From Lactobacillaceae bacterium UBA5807 (GTDB taxonomy: Bacteria > Bacillota > Bacilli > Lactobacillales > Lactobacillaceae): a DNA stretch of 21,448 nucleotides. The notes beneath the pieces were generated by a model that saw only the letters and a list, made by a program, of their open reading frames with translations, was not told the origin of the DNA and made no database searches. This document shows, piece after piece, positions 6,702 through 14,748 of the stretch (position 1 is its first letter; every line of letters starts with the position of its first letter). The DNA lies in NCBI GenBank assembly GCA_002418005.1, contig DIDF01000017.1:1-21448 (forward strand), read 5' to 3'. The position numbers and the translations under genes are program-made.

Positions 6702-6863
6702 TTAATTCCTGGTATAACTTAAATATAAGCTATAAATAGACTGTACTGTCATAATGATTGCCATTAACCACATAGCTTTCATATTGTTCATGGATAATAA
6801 TAGATATATTAAATACATATTTGCTAAAAGCATCAACCAACTAATCATTTTTTCGAGATTCAT
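6702..6863 (-). CDS. 53-residue Met-rich small membrane protein
   Basis: Short ORF seen on the minus strand: ATG at 6861-6863, TAA at 6702-6704, with a perfect AGGAGG (6871-6876) 7 bases upstream. It starts MNLEKMISWLMLLANMYLIY and contains two hydrophobic helices (about 7-24 and 30-49) joined by a short SMNNMKAM turn, ending in a basic TRN tail. Nine of 53 residues are methionine, unusually many. A promoter of TTGATT, 18 bp, TAGAAT lies upstream in the divergent region shared with the VIT genes. I know of no family for it. Coding is supported by the ribosome site, the hydrophobic hairpin design and the promoter, not by homology. It might serve in metal handling beside the VIT genes, but that is speculation. 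Confidence 0.6.
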   Translation of the reverse strand: MNLEKMISWLMLLANMYLIYLLLSMNNMKAMWLMAIIMTVQSIYSLYLSYTRN

Positions 6864-6892
6864 CCAGTTGCCTCCTAACCAGTTATTCTACA

Positions 6893-6921
6893 TTTACATT
6901 CTAGCTCAGCAGGCATATAAT
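6893..6921 (+). promoter_or_regulatory. promoter of the VIT operon
   Basis: TTTACA (6893-6898), 17-bp spacer, TATAAT (6916-6921). The expected start near 6928 rules out the in-frame ATG at 6927 as the main start codon and supports ATG 6969. Confidence 0.75.
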
Positions 6922-6968
6922 AATCAATGTTAGATAATAACCATTACAAAGAAGCTGGGGGCAACATT

Positions 6969-7649
6969 ATGAAGAAGGCTCAAACGCTAGCTCAAAAAAT
7001 CAACGTGATGCGTGCCGCTGTTATGGGTGCCAATGATGGGATCGTTTCAGTTGCCGGTATCGTTATTGGTGTTGCTGGTGCTTCAACAAGCAATTTTGCT
7101 ATTTTTATTTCTGGAATTTCCGGCATGCTTGCCGGAACAGTTTCAATGGCCATGGGTGAATATGTTTCTGTCAGTACCCAAAAGGATTCCCAAAAACGAG
7201 CAATTGCAAATCAAAAACAAGCGTTGAAAAATTCTTATGATAAAGAATTTAGCTTTGTCAGACAACGATATGAAAATCAGGGAATCAAACCCGAATTGGC
7301 TCAACAAGCCACCAAAGAAATGATGACCGATGATGCATTAACCACAACTGTCCGCGAACGTTATGGTTTCAATGCCAAAGAATTCACTAGTCCCTACGCT
7401 GCCGCCATTGCTTCAATGATTTCATTTCCAACTGGATCGATTTTACCAATGTTAGGAATCACTCTATTTCCTAACCACATTAAAATTCTAGCCACCTTCT
7501 TAGCCGTGATCGTTGCACTGGCAATAACTGGATACACGGCAGCGGTTTTGGGAAACTCAGATCGTCTCCACGGAATTATTAGAAATATTTTTGCCGGAAT
7601 TTTAACTATGACAGTCACCTACACCATCGGTAAATTAATTGGTGGCTAA
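6969..7649 (+). CDS. VIT1/CCC1-type transporter, first of tandem pair
   Basis: 226 residues. VIT1/CCC1 proteins move Fe2+ or Mn2+ across membranes, usually as dimers with five membrane helices per chain. The N-terminal MRAAVMGANDGIVSVAGIVIGV, MAMGEYVSVSTQKD at the end of TM2, the cytosolic helical segment at about 72-135, and three C-terminal hydrophobic helices match. The metal-binding segment is unusual. Where the family and the downstream paralogue have Glu in D-x-E-x4-E-x-E, this protein has Gln75, Ala80 and Gln82. The start is ATG 6969 behind GGGGG; the ATG 42 bases earlier falls at the transcription start. The two VIT genes are 20 bp apart and share one promoter and one terminator. Confidence 0.9.
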   Translation: MKKAQTLAQKINVMRAAVMGANDGIVSVAGIVIGVAGASTSNFAIFISGISGMLAGTVSMAMGEYVSVSTQKDSQKRAIANQKQALKNSYDKEFSFVRQRYENQGIKPELAQQATKEMMTDDALTTTVRERYGFNAKEFTSPYAAAIASMISFPTGSILPMLGITLFPNHIKILATFLAVIVALAITGYTAAVLGNSDRLHGIIRNIFAGILTMTVTYTIGKLIGG

Positions 7650-7669
7650 GGACTAAGGGGGAGAAAGAT

Positions 7670-8380
7670 TTGAGTTCAGCAGAAATTTCTACAAACAAGA
7701 AGCCAAAGAAAAACGAACAGACAATGGACGAAAAATTAAACACCCTCCGAGCTGGTGTGCTGGGTTCAAATGATGGAATCTTAACCGTTGTCGGCGTGCT
7801 TTTTTCCGTTGCTGTAGCAACAACTAATCATTTCACCATTTTTATCGCCGGCCTTTCCGATTTGCTGGCCTGTGCCTTTTCAATGGCTGCTGGCGAATAT
7901 GCGTCAGTCAGCACCCAAAAAGACACCGAGAAATCCGTGGTAGAGAAAGAACGCCAGTTAATAAAAACTGATTTTGCTTCTGAATTAAGAGCAGTTTCTG
8001 ACTTTTACCGTTTCCGAGGTGTCACAAAAGAAACCTCAGACAAAATTGCTCAGGATTTAATGAGCAAAAAGCCATTGGAAACTGTTGTTAGCGTTAAGTA
8101 TGATATAAAGTTAGGTCATTACATGAACCCTTGGAATGCTGCTTTTTCCTCACTATTTTCAGCAGCTTCGGGAGGTGTCTTTCCGCTGGTAGCGATGACT
8201 TTAACGCCAGATGCCTTCAAATGGCCAGCTACAATTCTTGCCGTTTGTCTATCTGTTGCCGTAACTGGGTTCCTAAGTGCAAAATTAGGCAAAGGCAACG
8301 TCAAAGTCGCCATGATCAGAAATATTATCGTTGGAATAATTACCATGATTATTCACTATAGTATTGGACTAATGCTTTAA
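7670..8380 (+). CDS. VIT1/CCC1-type transporter, second of tandem pair
   Basis: 236 residues from TTG 7670, supported by GGGGGAG 7 bases upstream; the first Met (ATG 7724) has no ribosome site. The extra N terminus is hydrophilic and Lys-rich, then LRAGVLGSNDGILTVVGV matches TM1 of VIT1/CCC1. AAGEYASVSTQKD ends TM2. The metal-binding helix keeps Glu87, Glu92 and Glu94, which its upstream partner lacks. Near TM3, however, this copy reads VKYDI where the partner has the more typical RERYGF. The pair therefore looks complementary and could form a heterodimer (inference). Metal specificity (Fe or Mn) cannot be read from sequence. Confidence 0.9.
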   Translation: MSSAEISTNKKPKKNEQTMDEKLNTLRAGVLGSNDGILTVVGVLFSVAVATTNHFTIFIAGLSDLLACAFSMAAGEYASVSTQKDTEKSVVEKERQLIKTDFASELRAVSDFYRFRGVTKETSDKIAQDLMSKKPLETVVSVKYDIKLGHYMNPWNAAFSSLFSAASGGVFPLVAMTLTPDAFKWPATILAVCLSVAVTGFLSAKLGKGNVKVAMIRNIIVGIITMIIHYSIGLML

Positions 8381-8404
8381 ACTTGGAGAAATCCAAGTTT
8401 TTTT
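8379..8404 (+). terminator. terminator overlapping the VIT stop codon
   Basis: AAACTTGGA (8379-8387), loop GAAA, TCCAAGTTT (8392-8400), then more T. The stem begins inside the stop codon of the second VIT gene. Confidence 0.85.
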
Positions 8405-8407
8405 ATT

Positions 8408-8437
8408 TTGGACTACGAGTTACAATTTAAGCATAAT
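8408..8437 (+). promoter_or_regulatory. promoter of the HAD gene
   Basis: TTGGAC (8408-8413), 18-bp spacer, CATAAT (8432-8437). Confidence 0.4.
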
Positions 8438-8459
8438 AACGATCAGATGGAGGATAAAA

Positions 8460-9095
8460 ATGGCTGCTTTTAAAATTGTTGCTTTTGACATGGACGGAAC
8501 TTTGGCAAATACTTTTCCAATAATTTTTAAGTCGTTTGAACGCACTGTTAAAACTTACACTGGAGAAGATGTTAATGACCAGACCATCCACGAAACTTTT
8601 GGGCTAAACGAGCAGGGAATGTTAAAGGAACTGATTCCAAATTATTCTCCGAACGCACTGCAAACTTTCTACGAAGACTATGCAGATGAACATAAAAAAC
8701 TCACCAAGCCTTTTGATGGCATCTATGAGCTTTTAGATAACCTTCATCATGCAAAAGTAATTACCCCATTAGTAACCGGAAAAGGAACCGTCAGTGCCCA
8801 AATATCCCTGAAATCTTTGGGCCTTAAAAATTATTTATCACCGGTTTTAACCGGATCTCCTGCTGGACCAAACAAAGACAAAAATTTTGAAAGATTAATT
8901 TCGCAATATAAAATCAAACCATCAGAAATGGTTTATATCGGCGATACCGTCGGCGATTATAAACTAAGTAAAAAGGCTGGAATTGAATGTTATTCGGCTG
9001 GCTGGGCTCCGTCAACTAAAGTTGAGGACATTAAAGCAGTAAACCCACACGTATTCATGACAATTAAAGATCTTCAAGAAGCATTGTTAAAGTAA
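8460..9095 (+). CDS. HAD family hydrolase (phosphoglycolate phosphatase/PpaX-like)
   Basis: 211 residues. A cytoplasmic haloacid-dehalogenase-type phosphatase that uses an aspartyl-phosphate intermediate and Mg2+. Motif I is FDMDGT (nucleophile Asp10, acid/base Asp12), motif II is Thr106 in LVTGKG, motif III a Lys in the GPNKDK region near 139-141, and motif IV GDTVGD with Asp162 and Asp166. The helical cap lies between motifs I and II at about 18-85. The layout is like the PpaX/Gph branch. The substrate could be phosphoglycolate, pyrophosphate or another small phosphate ester, and sequence alone does not decide. ATG 8460 has TGGAGG 7 bases upstream. It is monocistronic between two terminators. 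Confidence 0.92.
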   Translation: MAAFKIVAFDMDGTLANTFPIIFKSFERTVKTYTGEDVNDQTIHETFGLNEQGMLKELIPNYSPNALQTFYEDYADEHKKLTKPFDGIYELLDNLHHAKVITPLVTGKGTVSAQISLKSLGLKNYLSPVLTGSPAGPNKDKNFERLISQYKIKPSEMVYIGDTVGDYKLSKKAGIECYSAGWAPSTKVEDIKAVNPHVFMTIKDLQEALLK

Positions 9096-9110
9096 ACAAT
9101 AATAATAAAT

Positions 9111-9155
9111 AAAGGTCAGAATTTTTGTAAAATCATTACAAAGATCCTGACCTTT
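9111..9155. terminator. bidirectional terminator
   Basis: Outer stem AAAGGTCAG (9111-9119) with CTGACCTTT (9147-9155), inner stem TTTGTAA (9124-9130) with TTACAAA (9136-9142), and a 4x4 internal loop. It serves the HAD gene on plus and the end of the subtilase operon on minus. Confidence 0.85.
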
Positions 9156-9166
9156 TCAATATTTTT

Positions 9167-9829
9167 TCACAACCACTTTAAATCCCAAATTACGATACTT
9201 TCGTTGCCAACGGGATTACCAGAAGTGATTTCAGAAGGAATACTCCAGGTAATAAGTAATCTTTGAGCGCCGACATTATTAATTTTAACAAACATCGATG
9301 CTTGTAATGTAGCTGATTGTCCGCCATCAAGCTCTGTGTTCTTGGTTGAGTCATATAACCCTTTGTTGAGCCTAGTTATTTGAGTCCCAAAGGTGACTGA
9401 GGCAATTGAAAATCCTTTATATACATTAATCCCTTTTTCCTTGGTCAAATTTTTGGCTTGATAAGTAAGTTTAAGAAAATAGAATGTTTTGTTGATTGCG
9501 GCCTTATGATGATAATTTTTCTGGATAAATCTAACCTGATATCCTGTTCTTGGAGTCACGGCAAAAAGCTGAACTTTTTTCAGCGTCTGCTTAAGGTTTT
9601 CCCTTTTCAGAGAGCGGTTATAAATTTTTTGCTTGGTTAACTCAATTTTGCCAATATTACGGTCAAATTTGATTTGTCCCACGCGATTAATCTTTCTAAT
9701 ATTTTGAGAAAAAGCTGGTTGACCATTTTCTCCATACGTTTTTGCTGCTTGAGAACTTTGCGGCAAAGCCAATAATAATCCCCCTACTACGGCAAGCATT
9801 AGGCAAATTGCCTTAAGTTTGTTTTTCAT
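9167..9829 (-). CDS. secreted protein, unknown function
   Basis: 220 residues with a signal peptide (hydrophobic core about 8-22, probable cleavage after SSQA near residue 28). The mature domain is mixed and basic, ending in an all-beta-looking region with LKLTYQAKNLTKEKG and LLITWSIPSE. This resembles the immunoglobulin-like fold of DUF4352/DUF5067-type secreted proteins of Firmicutes, but only loosely, and I would not assign it. There is no LPxTG and no cysteine in the mature part. GGAGGG lies 8 bases before the ATG. It is the last gene of the minus-strand run subtilase, YdcF, this gene, with gaps of about 20 bp, so it is probably co-transcribed with them and acts at the same place outside the cell (inference). 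Confidence 0.8.
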   Translation of the reverse strand: MKNKLKAICLMLAVVGGLLLALPQSSQAAKTYGENGQPAFSQNIRKINRVGQIKFDRNIGKIELTKQKIYNRSLKRENLKQTLKKVQLFAVTPRTGYQVRFIQKNYHHKAAINKTFYFLKLTYQAKNLTKEKGINVYKGFSIASVTFGTQITRLNKGLYDSTKNTELDGGQSATLQASMFVKINNVGAQRLLITWSIPSEITSGNPVGNESIVIWDLKWL

Positions 9830-9852
9830 GATATTTTCCCTCCAAAATATGT

Positions 9853-10566
9853 TTACTTAAAAAATGCATCCCTTATTGCACCAATGATTCTCCCAACAAA
9901 ATACGGATGAACTTGTAAATTGCTCAGAACTATGGCAAGAAGTGCCATCACTACCATTCCAAATATATGCCAATTTCTTTGATTAGACAATAGTGCTAAA
10001 TATTCTCTAATTACCGCATTGGGTAAAAAGAACTTCGAAGTCTGTGACCCAATTCCTTCTGCCTTTAGGCCAGCCTGTCTGGCATACCTAGCAGCCCGGA
10101 ATATATGGTAATTGTTACTCACAAATACTGTCTTGGGATCTTGTAGTTCAAATGAATCAATGATCTGTTTGGAAAACTTCATATTCTCAAAAGTATTTTT
10201 AGATTTAATCTCTGCAACCGAAAATTTTTCCGGAATTCCATGACTGATCGCATACTTTTTCATTGCCTGACCCTCAGGGATTTTCTCATCGACGCCTTGG
10301 CCACCAGACAAAATCACTACTGCTTTTTTTTGATTCTTTTCAAGCTGCTTTTTCCAAAACGTAATTCCTCTATCAATTCGTTGAGCCAAAAGTGGTGTAA
10401 CTTGATCGCCGTTCATCAACCCCGCGCCTAAAACGATAATGAAGTCTTTGTCGGTCCGTGGCCAATAAAGCTGATAAAGAACCAGCACAGTCAAGTAATT
10501 GTAGAACCAAAATAGTAAATACAGGACAACCAAAGTTGGCAGCATGTTCAAAAAAATGTATTCCAA
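9853..10566 (-). CDS. YdcF/DUF218 family protein, C-terminal part of a frameshifted gene
   Basis: The frame holds one hydrophobic helix (about 8-32), the DUF218 domain (DKDFIIVLGAGLMNGDQVTPLLAQRIDRG, then VILSGGQGVDEKIPEGQAMKKY, SKNTFENMKFSK, VFVSNNYHIFRAARYARQAG), and a C-terminal hydrophobic helix. These are the diagnostic blocks of the ElyC/SanA/YdcF family, envelope proteins of uncertain enzymatic role. The only upstream start is a TTG at 10564-10566 with no ribosome site. The preceding frame (10548-10952) supplies exactly the multi-helix N-terminal domain that lactobacillar YdcF proteins carry on one chain. One extra T in the 7-T run at 10550-10556 would join the two as ...NTFFLNML.... 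So this is most likely the downstream half of one broken or slippage-dependent gene. Confidence 0.85.
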   Translation of the reverse strand: MEYIFLNMLPTLVVLYLLFWFYNYLTVLVLYQLYWPRTDKDFIIVLGAGLMNGDQVTPLLAQRIDRGITFWKKQLEKNQKKAVVILSGGQGVDEKIPEGQAMKKYAISHGIPEKFSVAEIKSKNTFENMKFSKQIIDSFELQDPKTVFVSNNYHIFRAARYARQAGLKAEGIGSQTSKFFLPNAVIREYLALLSNQRNWHIFGMVVMALLAIVLSNLQVHPYFVGRIIGAIRDAFFK

Positions 10567-10952
10567 AATTCTGGAAGGTTGTGGGTTAGAATATGCATAA
10601 TAATTGGAACAACAACCAATGAAACCCCAAGCAACAAAGTCAAACTATTAGCAAGCGAATGCGATTCTCGCCGCCAAACAACAAAGCCATTCCAAATCAA
10701 CAATATCGACTGAAAGGCAAAGAGCAAGGATAAAGTCAAAACGATTATGACAAATGGGATTCCAAAAACTGCAATCAAAATTTTGCTATTAGTCGCAAAG
10801 ATGCTCCAGGCACTCATTATTAAAAAAGGTACCAAAAATATATTAAACAAAATTCCGTTAAATAACCGACTGCGATTATTTAAATAAAATCCCATGAAAA
10901 TAAAGAATAAGCCGATTGTACCGACCCAACCCCAAAACAGTTGCCAATTCAT
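10548..10952 (-). CDS. N-terminal membrane part of YdcF-family protein (frameshifted)
   Basis: 134 residues with four membrane helices (about 5-23, 31-50, 57-85, 100-120) and the loop VVWRRESHSLANSLTLLLGV, which I know from the N-terminal membrane domain of full-length lactobacillar YdcF proteins. It ends with TGA immediately after a 7-T run, while the DUF218 domain continues in the other frame. The start ATG at 10950-10952 has a GGGGGT site about 8 bases upstream and lies 20 bp after the subtilase stop, as in an operon. The joined product would be about 360 residues. The split could be a real inactivating mutation, a sequencing error at the homopolymer, or regulated slippage. Confidence 0.75.
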   Translation of the reverse strand: MNWQLFWGWVGTIGLFFIFMGFYLNNRSRLFNGILFNIFLVPFLIMSAWSIFATNSKILIAVFGIPFVIIVLTLSLLFAFQSILLIWNGFVVWRRESHSLANSLTLLLGVSLVVVPIIMHILTHNLPEFWNTFF

Positions 10953-10972
10953 TCAAATACCCCCAAAAAGGA

Positions 10973-13900
10973 TTAATTAGTTTTATTAACAGTAATTTGT
11001 TTCTCAGTTATATTTCCTGCTTGATCAACAGCTTTTATTGTAAAGTGATTAATTCCACTCTTCAAATCAAAATTCTGCTGGAAATTATAGGCGGGATAAG
11101 GGTTCAGAGAAGTCCCAGGAATGTGGACGTTAAAGCCGGCATCATTTTGCTGAGTATAAATATTACTGTCGTTAATATATAACCTTACTCCACAAACGTT
11201 GTCATTAACGTTACCAGTCAATGTAATTTGTGAATCAGTGGTGGTAATCTGAGAATTTTGGTTAATATTTAAGGTTGGGGCAACCGTATCAAGGAATATT
11301 TCGACCATTCCACGATTAGATACGGTTTTTATCTTCCTCCCCACTTTTTTGGTAGTCTTTAAAACATAACTTACTCCCCTTTGTTCAGTGGAATTAAAGG
11401 GAACTTTAAACGAAAAGTCCCCATTGGACTGGACTGAAACTTTATTAGCCGGATCAGATTCGTTGGGTTTAGCAAAGATAATTAATGAAGAAGTCTTTGG
11501 ATTGTCCACTCGACCGTTAATTGCTAGTTCATGATTATTTGAATCATAAAAGCTCTTAGAATTATCCGCGTTTAAAATCGTAAAACTATTATCGTTAATT
11601 GAATTGAAATGGATACCTTTAGTCGGCGCAATTCTGGTCGTCAAGGCTGCTGTGGTATGGCCAGCTAAAACTGGCGCTCCTGATTCAATCGTTGCCAAAC
11701 TTTTAGCCTGCTTTTCAGACATTGATTTTGGTAGATCTTCTTTAAATTTACTAAATGCTTTTGCGCTTGGATCATTGGACAACCCAAATCCTTTAACTGG
11801 TGATTTAATAACCTGACCAAATGATTTTCCGGGAACTTGAGCCCAGCCCTTAAGGTGCCGGTATGCCATCTGGCTCATAGTAAATTTAAAGGTGGCAATT
11901 CCGTCTTTAGTATTTACCTTGGCCTTGTATACCTTGTTGACAATTGTGTCCTTGGCGTAAACATCCATTGACTGAGCTTCCTTTGAAACTCGAGCATGGA
12001 GGACAACGGATTTACTCGAGGTTGTGATATCTCTTGAATTATTGTACTTTGCCCACTGGAATTGAGGTTGCTTATAACTCAGATTACTTGGTTGAACCTT
12101 ATTTGTTGCCGATTTTGAAACATCAACTGTCGATGAATTACCGGCAACATCAGTCAAACTAAAAGTTGCTTTGTTTTTCTTGAAGGCTGCCTTAGCAATA
12201 TTATTCAGCTTATAAGTAAACTGGCCACTCTTTTCGGCCTTATTTGTCAGCCGAATTCCGTATTCATGACTAGCTACTTTCAAAATTCCCTCGGATATTT
12301 TTGAAAAACCAACACCATTATCAGCGAATTTACCTGAAAGAACTCCATTTTTGTAAACAACTTTGGAAGCTGTTGGCTTTTGAGTATCAATCATAACAGG
12401 ATAATTATAATTTTGTACCTGATCTTTTCCCTGATTATAGCTAGTAGTTACTAAACGATAATCATATTGACCATCAGGGACAACTTTTTCGTTACCCGTG
12501 GTAGGATCATAGACCATGCCATCCCAAGTAAATGCTTTGGGATTAAATCGCATAGAAAATGATAAAGACAAATCGTTGTTTCCACTAAATGCTGTCCCGG
12601 ATAAAGATTTATCGGTATCAGTTTCCTGATCAACAGTGTCTATGACTTGGCCATTGCTATTTAAAATCTCGGCCTTCACATTAGCCAAACTTTCTTTAGC
12701 AAAAACATATGGCATGACAGAATCTTCCACATGATCCCCATTTGGCGAGAAAGCAACCAACTTTTGATCAACCAACTTTGAAACTGAAGACCAGCTTCTT
12801 TTAATTGGATCAGAATTTAAGTACGCTGCCAAAGATTTTACATCGCTGGTCCCAAGGGGCAGGCTATTTTCATCAACTAAATAACCGCCACCAAAGTCAC
12901 TAGTTTTATTCTTATTTAATGTTTCAATAACTTTTTGGTTTGTGAGATCACCATAATACCCAAAGTATGGAACAGTAATATTTTGGGTTTTATCGTTAGC
13001 TTTGAAGTGAAGAAATCCTTCAACCGAACGATTTGGCGAAACCTGATTATCCAAATTAAGTTTAAAGTTAACGGTCTGAGTTTTACCGGGTTCGACCGTA
13101 AAACTATCTTGATCACTTGAAATCGATGCCCCTTTGAGCTTGACATCATACAAATTATGATCACTATCTTTTTGTCTGACAATGGTTAAAGGAACATACC
13201 CGCCAGCATTATCAAATTGATAAGTAACTGGCGTGGTTCCATTATTTTTAAAGTTCAAACTAAAGTCAGTGGAATTACTAATTGATTGAAGCGAAACAGC
13301 TGCCTTGCCAGTCTTGGAATCAGCGGCGGTTGTATTCAAATTGATTGCGCCATCAACATTGATTGCCCCTGATCCTTCAACTTGTGGCGAGACAAAATCA
13401 GTGCCAAAACTATAATTAACAATTGGTGAAGCAGCATTCATTAACTTGTTCTCGGCGGTTTGAATTAAAGCCGATCCTTTCAAATTAGGATTAGTCTTTT
13501 CCAGACTTTGAATAACCAAAGCCATTGAGCCCGCATTAAACGGTGAAGCCATCGAGGTCCCGGCTAAAACATTGTAAGTATTATTCTTCCAAGTCGAAGT
13601 TATTCCGACTCCTGGAGCACTAATATCCGGCTTCAGGATATATTCTGGCGTTGGTCCCCAAGACGAAAAGCCACCCATTGCCGAGTATTCTCCGATTGAA
13701 GAATTCTCTGCAGAAGTGGTAAAGGCGTTTTCAGCTACTCCTGGATCTGCTAAAGTACCGTTATTGACTGGGTTATAGATTGTGTTAGTGCTGCCATTGG
13801 ATTCACCCGGCTGATAAATACTTGCTGCATTACCGCTATTTCCACTAGCAGCAACCACCATTACTCCATGTTCGTAGGCATAATTAACGGCTGCCTGCTC

Positions 13901-14563
13901 CTCATCAGTCGAAGATTGATTTGGCACCCCAACTCCTAAAGAAATATTAATAACGTCCGCGCCCATATTAACCGCATCATAAATCGCCCGGGCAACGTCA
14001 TTTTTAAATTCATCATTAAAGAGGTCCGAGACTCGCAAGTCGAGAATTTGAGCTTCAGGGGCCACCCCTCTCATATAATTCTGGTCTTTACTATTTTTAG
14101 GCTGACCATTACCCGCTGCAATTCCGGCAACGTGCTCACCATGAAGTGACTCATCATCTGGCGTATAAGAATAGGTATTATTATTTTCAGCATAGTTATA
14201 GGCAAAAGGAATCTTGCTATTTACATAATGCCCATAACCCAGCTTTTTGATGGTATTTTCGGCATCGTTCTTAGAAATTTTAGCTTCATTAGGATCACTC
14301 AGTCGCAAATCTTTATGCGGACCAACGCCACTATCAATAACCGCGATCACCATCCCTTGGCCTTTATATCCATCTTTCCAAGCATTTAAAACGTTCCCCT
14401 TAATAAGAGCGTGCTGGTTATTATACTGAGGCGCTGGGGTTTTATCATCGGCTCTGGCCACTGAAATAAAATTTGGCGCAGTAAAGTACTTTGCTAGACC
14501 AAATGCTCCACTAACAGCAAGACTGGCAACTAATGCTTTAATGAGTATCCGTTTAAATTTCAT
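10973..14563 (-). CDS. secreted subtilisin-like serine protease (S8, lactocepin/C5a-peptidase-like)
   Basis: 1196 residues. The signal peptide ends near SVARA38. The S8 catalytic domain has Asp77 (AVIDSGV), His141 (HGEHVAG), oxyanion Asn242 (AASGNSG) and Ser337 (GTSMASP). Downstream are a C5a-peptidase-like Fn3 domain (about 425-540), a FlgD-like Ig domain starting SPNGD at 606-610 (to about 725), more Ig-like domains, and a final Big-type beta domain (about 1115-1196). There are two differences from classical PrtP-type lactocepins. No protease-associated domain is inserted between Asn242 and Ser337, only 95 residues apart. There is also no LPxTG anchor, so it is probably secreted or held non-covalently. 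There is little propeptide (about 40 residues between signal and catalytic core). The ribosome site is GGGGGGAT. It heads the operon with YdcF and a secreted protein, and probably digests external proteins or processes surface proteins. Confidence 0.93.
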   Translation of the reverse strand: MKFKRILIKALVASLAVSGAFGLAKYFTAPNFISVARADDKTPAPQYNNQHALIKGNVLNAWKDGYKGQGMVIAVIDSGVGPHKDLRLSDPNEAKISKNDAENTIKKLGYGHYVNSKIPFAYNYAENNNTYSYTPDDESLHGEHVAGIAAGNGQPKNSKDQNYMRGVAPEAQILDLRVSDLFNDEFKNDVARAIYDAVNMGADVINISLGVGVPNQSSTDEEQAAVNYAYEHGVMVVAASGNSGNAASIYQPGESNGSTNTIYNPVNNGTLADPGVAENAFTTSAENSSIGEYSAMGGFSSWGPTPEYILKPDISAPGVGITSTWKNNTYNVLAGTSMASPFNAGSMALVIQSLEKTNPNLKGSALIQTAENKLMNAASPIVNYSFGTDFVSPQVEGSGAINVDGAINLNTTAADSKTGKAAVSLQSISNSTDFSLNFKNNGTTPVTYQFDNAGGYVPLTIVRQKDSDHNLYDVKLKGASISSDQDSFTVEPGKTQTVNFKLNLDNQVSPNRSVEGFLHFKANDKTQNITVPYFGYYGDLTNQKVIETLNKNKTSDFGGGYLVDENSLPLGTSDVKSLAAYLNSDPIKRSWSSVSKLVDQKLVAFSPNGDHVEDSVMPYVFAKESLANVKAEILNSNGQVIDTVDQETDTDKSLSGTAFSGNNDLSLSFSMRFNPKAFTWDGMVYDPTTGNEKVVPDGQYDYRLVTTSYNQGKDQVQNYNYPVMIDTQKPTASKVVYKNGVLSGKFADNGVGFSKISEGILKVASHEYGIRLTNKAEKSGQFTYKLNNIAKAAFKKNKATFSLTDVAGNSSTVDVSKSATNKVQPSNLSYKQPQFQWAKYNNSRDITTSSKSVVLHARVSKEAQSMDVYAKDTIVNKVYKAKVNTKDGIATFKFTMSQMAYRHLKGWAQVPGKSFGQVIKSPVKGFGLSNDPSAKAFSKFKEDLPKSMSEKQAKSLATIESGAPVLAGHTTAALTTRIAPTKGIHFNSINDNSFTILNADNSKSFYDSNNHELAINGRVDNPKTSSLIIFAKPNESDPANKVSVQSNGDFSFKVPFNSTEQRGVSYVLKTTKKVGRKIKTVSNRGMVEIFLDTVAPTLNINQNSQITTTDSQITLTGNVNDNVCGVRLYINDSNIYTQQNDAGFNVHIPGTSLNPYPAYNFQQNFDLKSGINHFTIKAVDQAGNITEKQITVNKTN

Positions 14564-14620
14564 AAATTATCCCCCCGAATTTTAATGAGTCCCCCGACCC
14601 AAATGTTATCAATTATTGCC

Positions 14621-14649
14621 ATTATAAAGCACATGGGCTTTACACAACA
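14621..14649 (-). promoter_or_regulatory. promoter of the subtilase operon
   Basis: On minus, TGTTGT (14644-14649), 17-bp spacer, perfect TATAAT (14621-14626). The leader to the ATG is about 50 nt. Confidence 0.5.
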
Positions 14650-14667
14650 GAAGTTCCCATTGAAATC

Positions 14668-14696
14668 AAGAAATTTATCCTTTCGATAAGTTTCTT
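14668..14696. promoter_or_regulatory. 29-bp imperfect palindrome between divergent promoters
   Basis: AAGAAA-t-TTATC, loop CTTTC, GATAA-g-TTTCTT. It lies midway between the subtilase promoter and that of the Ser-rich secreted protein, where no gene ends. It could be a shared operator. The trailing T-run would also suit a weak terminator. Confidence 0.35.
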
Positions 14697-14739
14697 TTTA
14701 AAGTTCATTTAAGCTTGGCGCGTTATTTTACTTTATGCA

Positions 14740-14748
14740 TGTTATAAT
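14740..14748 (+). promoter_or_regulatory. extended -10 promoter of the Ser-rich secreted protein
   Basis: TGTTATAAT (TG at 14740-14741, TATAAT at 14743-14748). No clear -35 at normal spacing. The leader is about 50 nt with a GGGAG site before ATG 14806. Confidence 0.55.

Noticed and set aside
10973..14563. Several open frames of 60-90 codons on both strands inside the subtilase gene
   Set aside because: They lie wholly within a long gene with intact catalytic motifs and have no ribosome sites or recognisable protein features.
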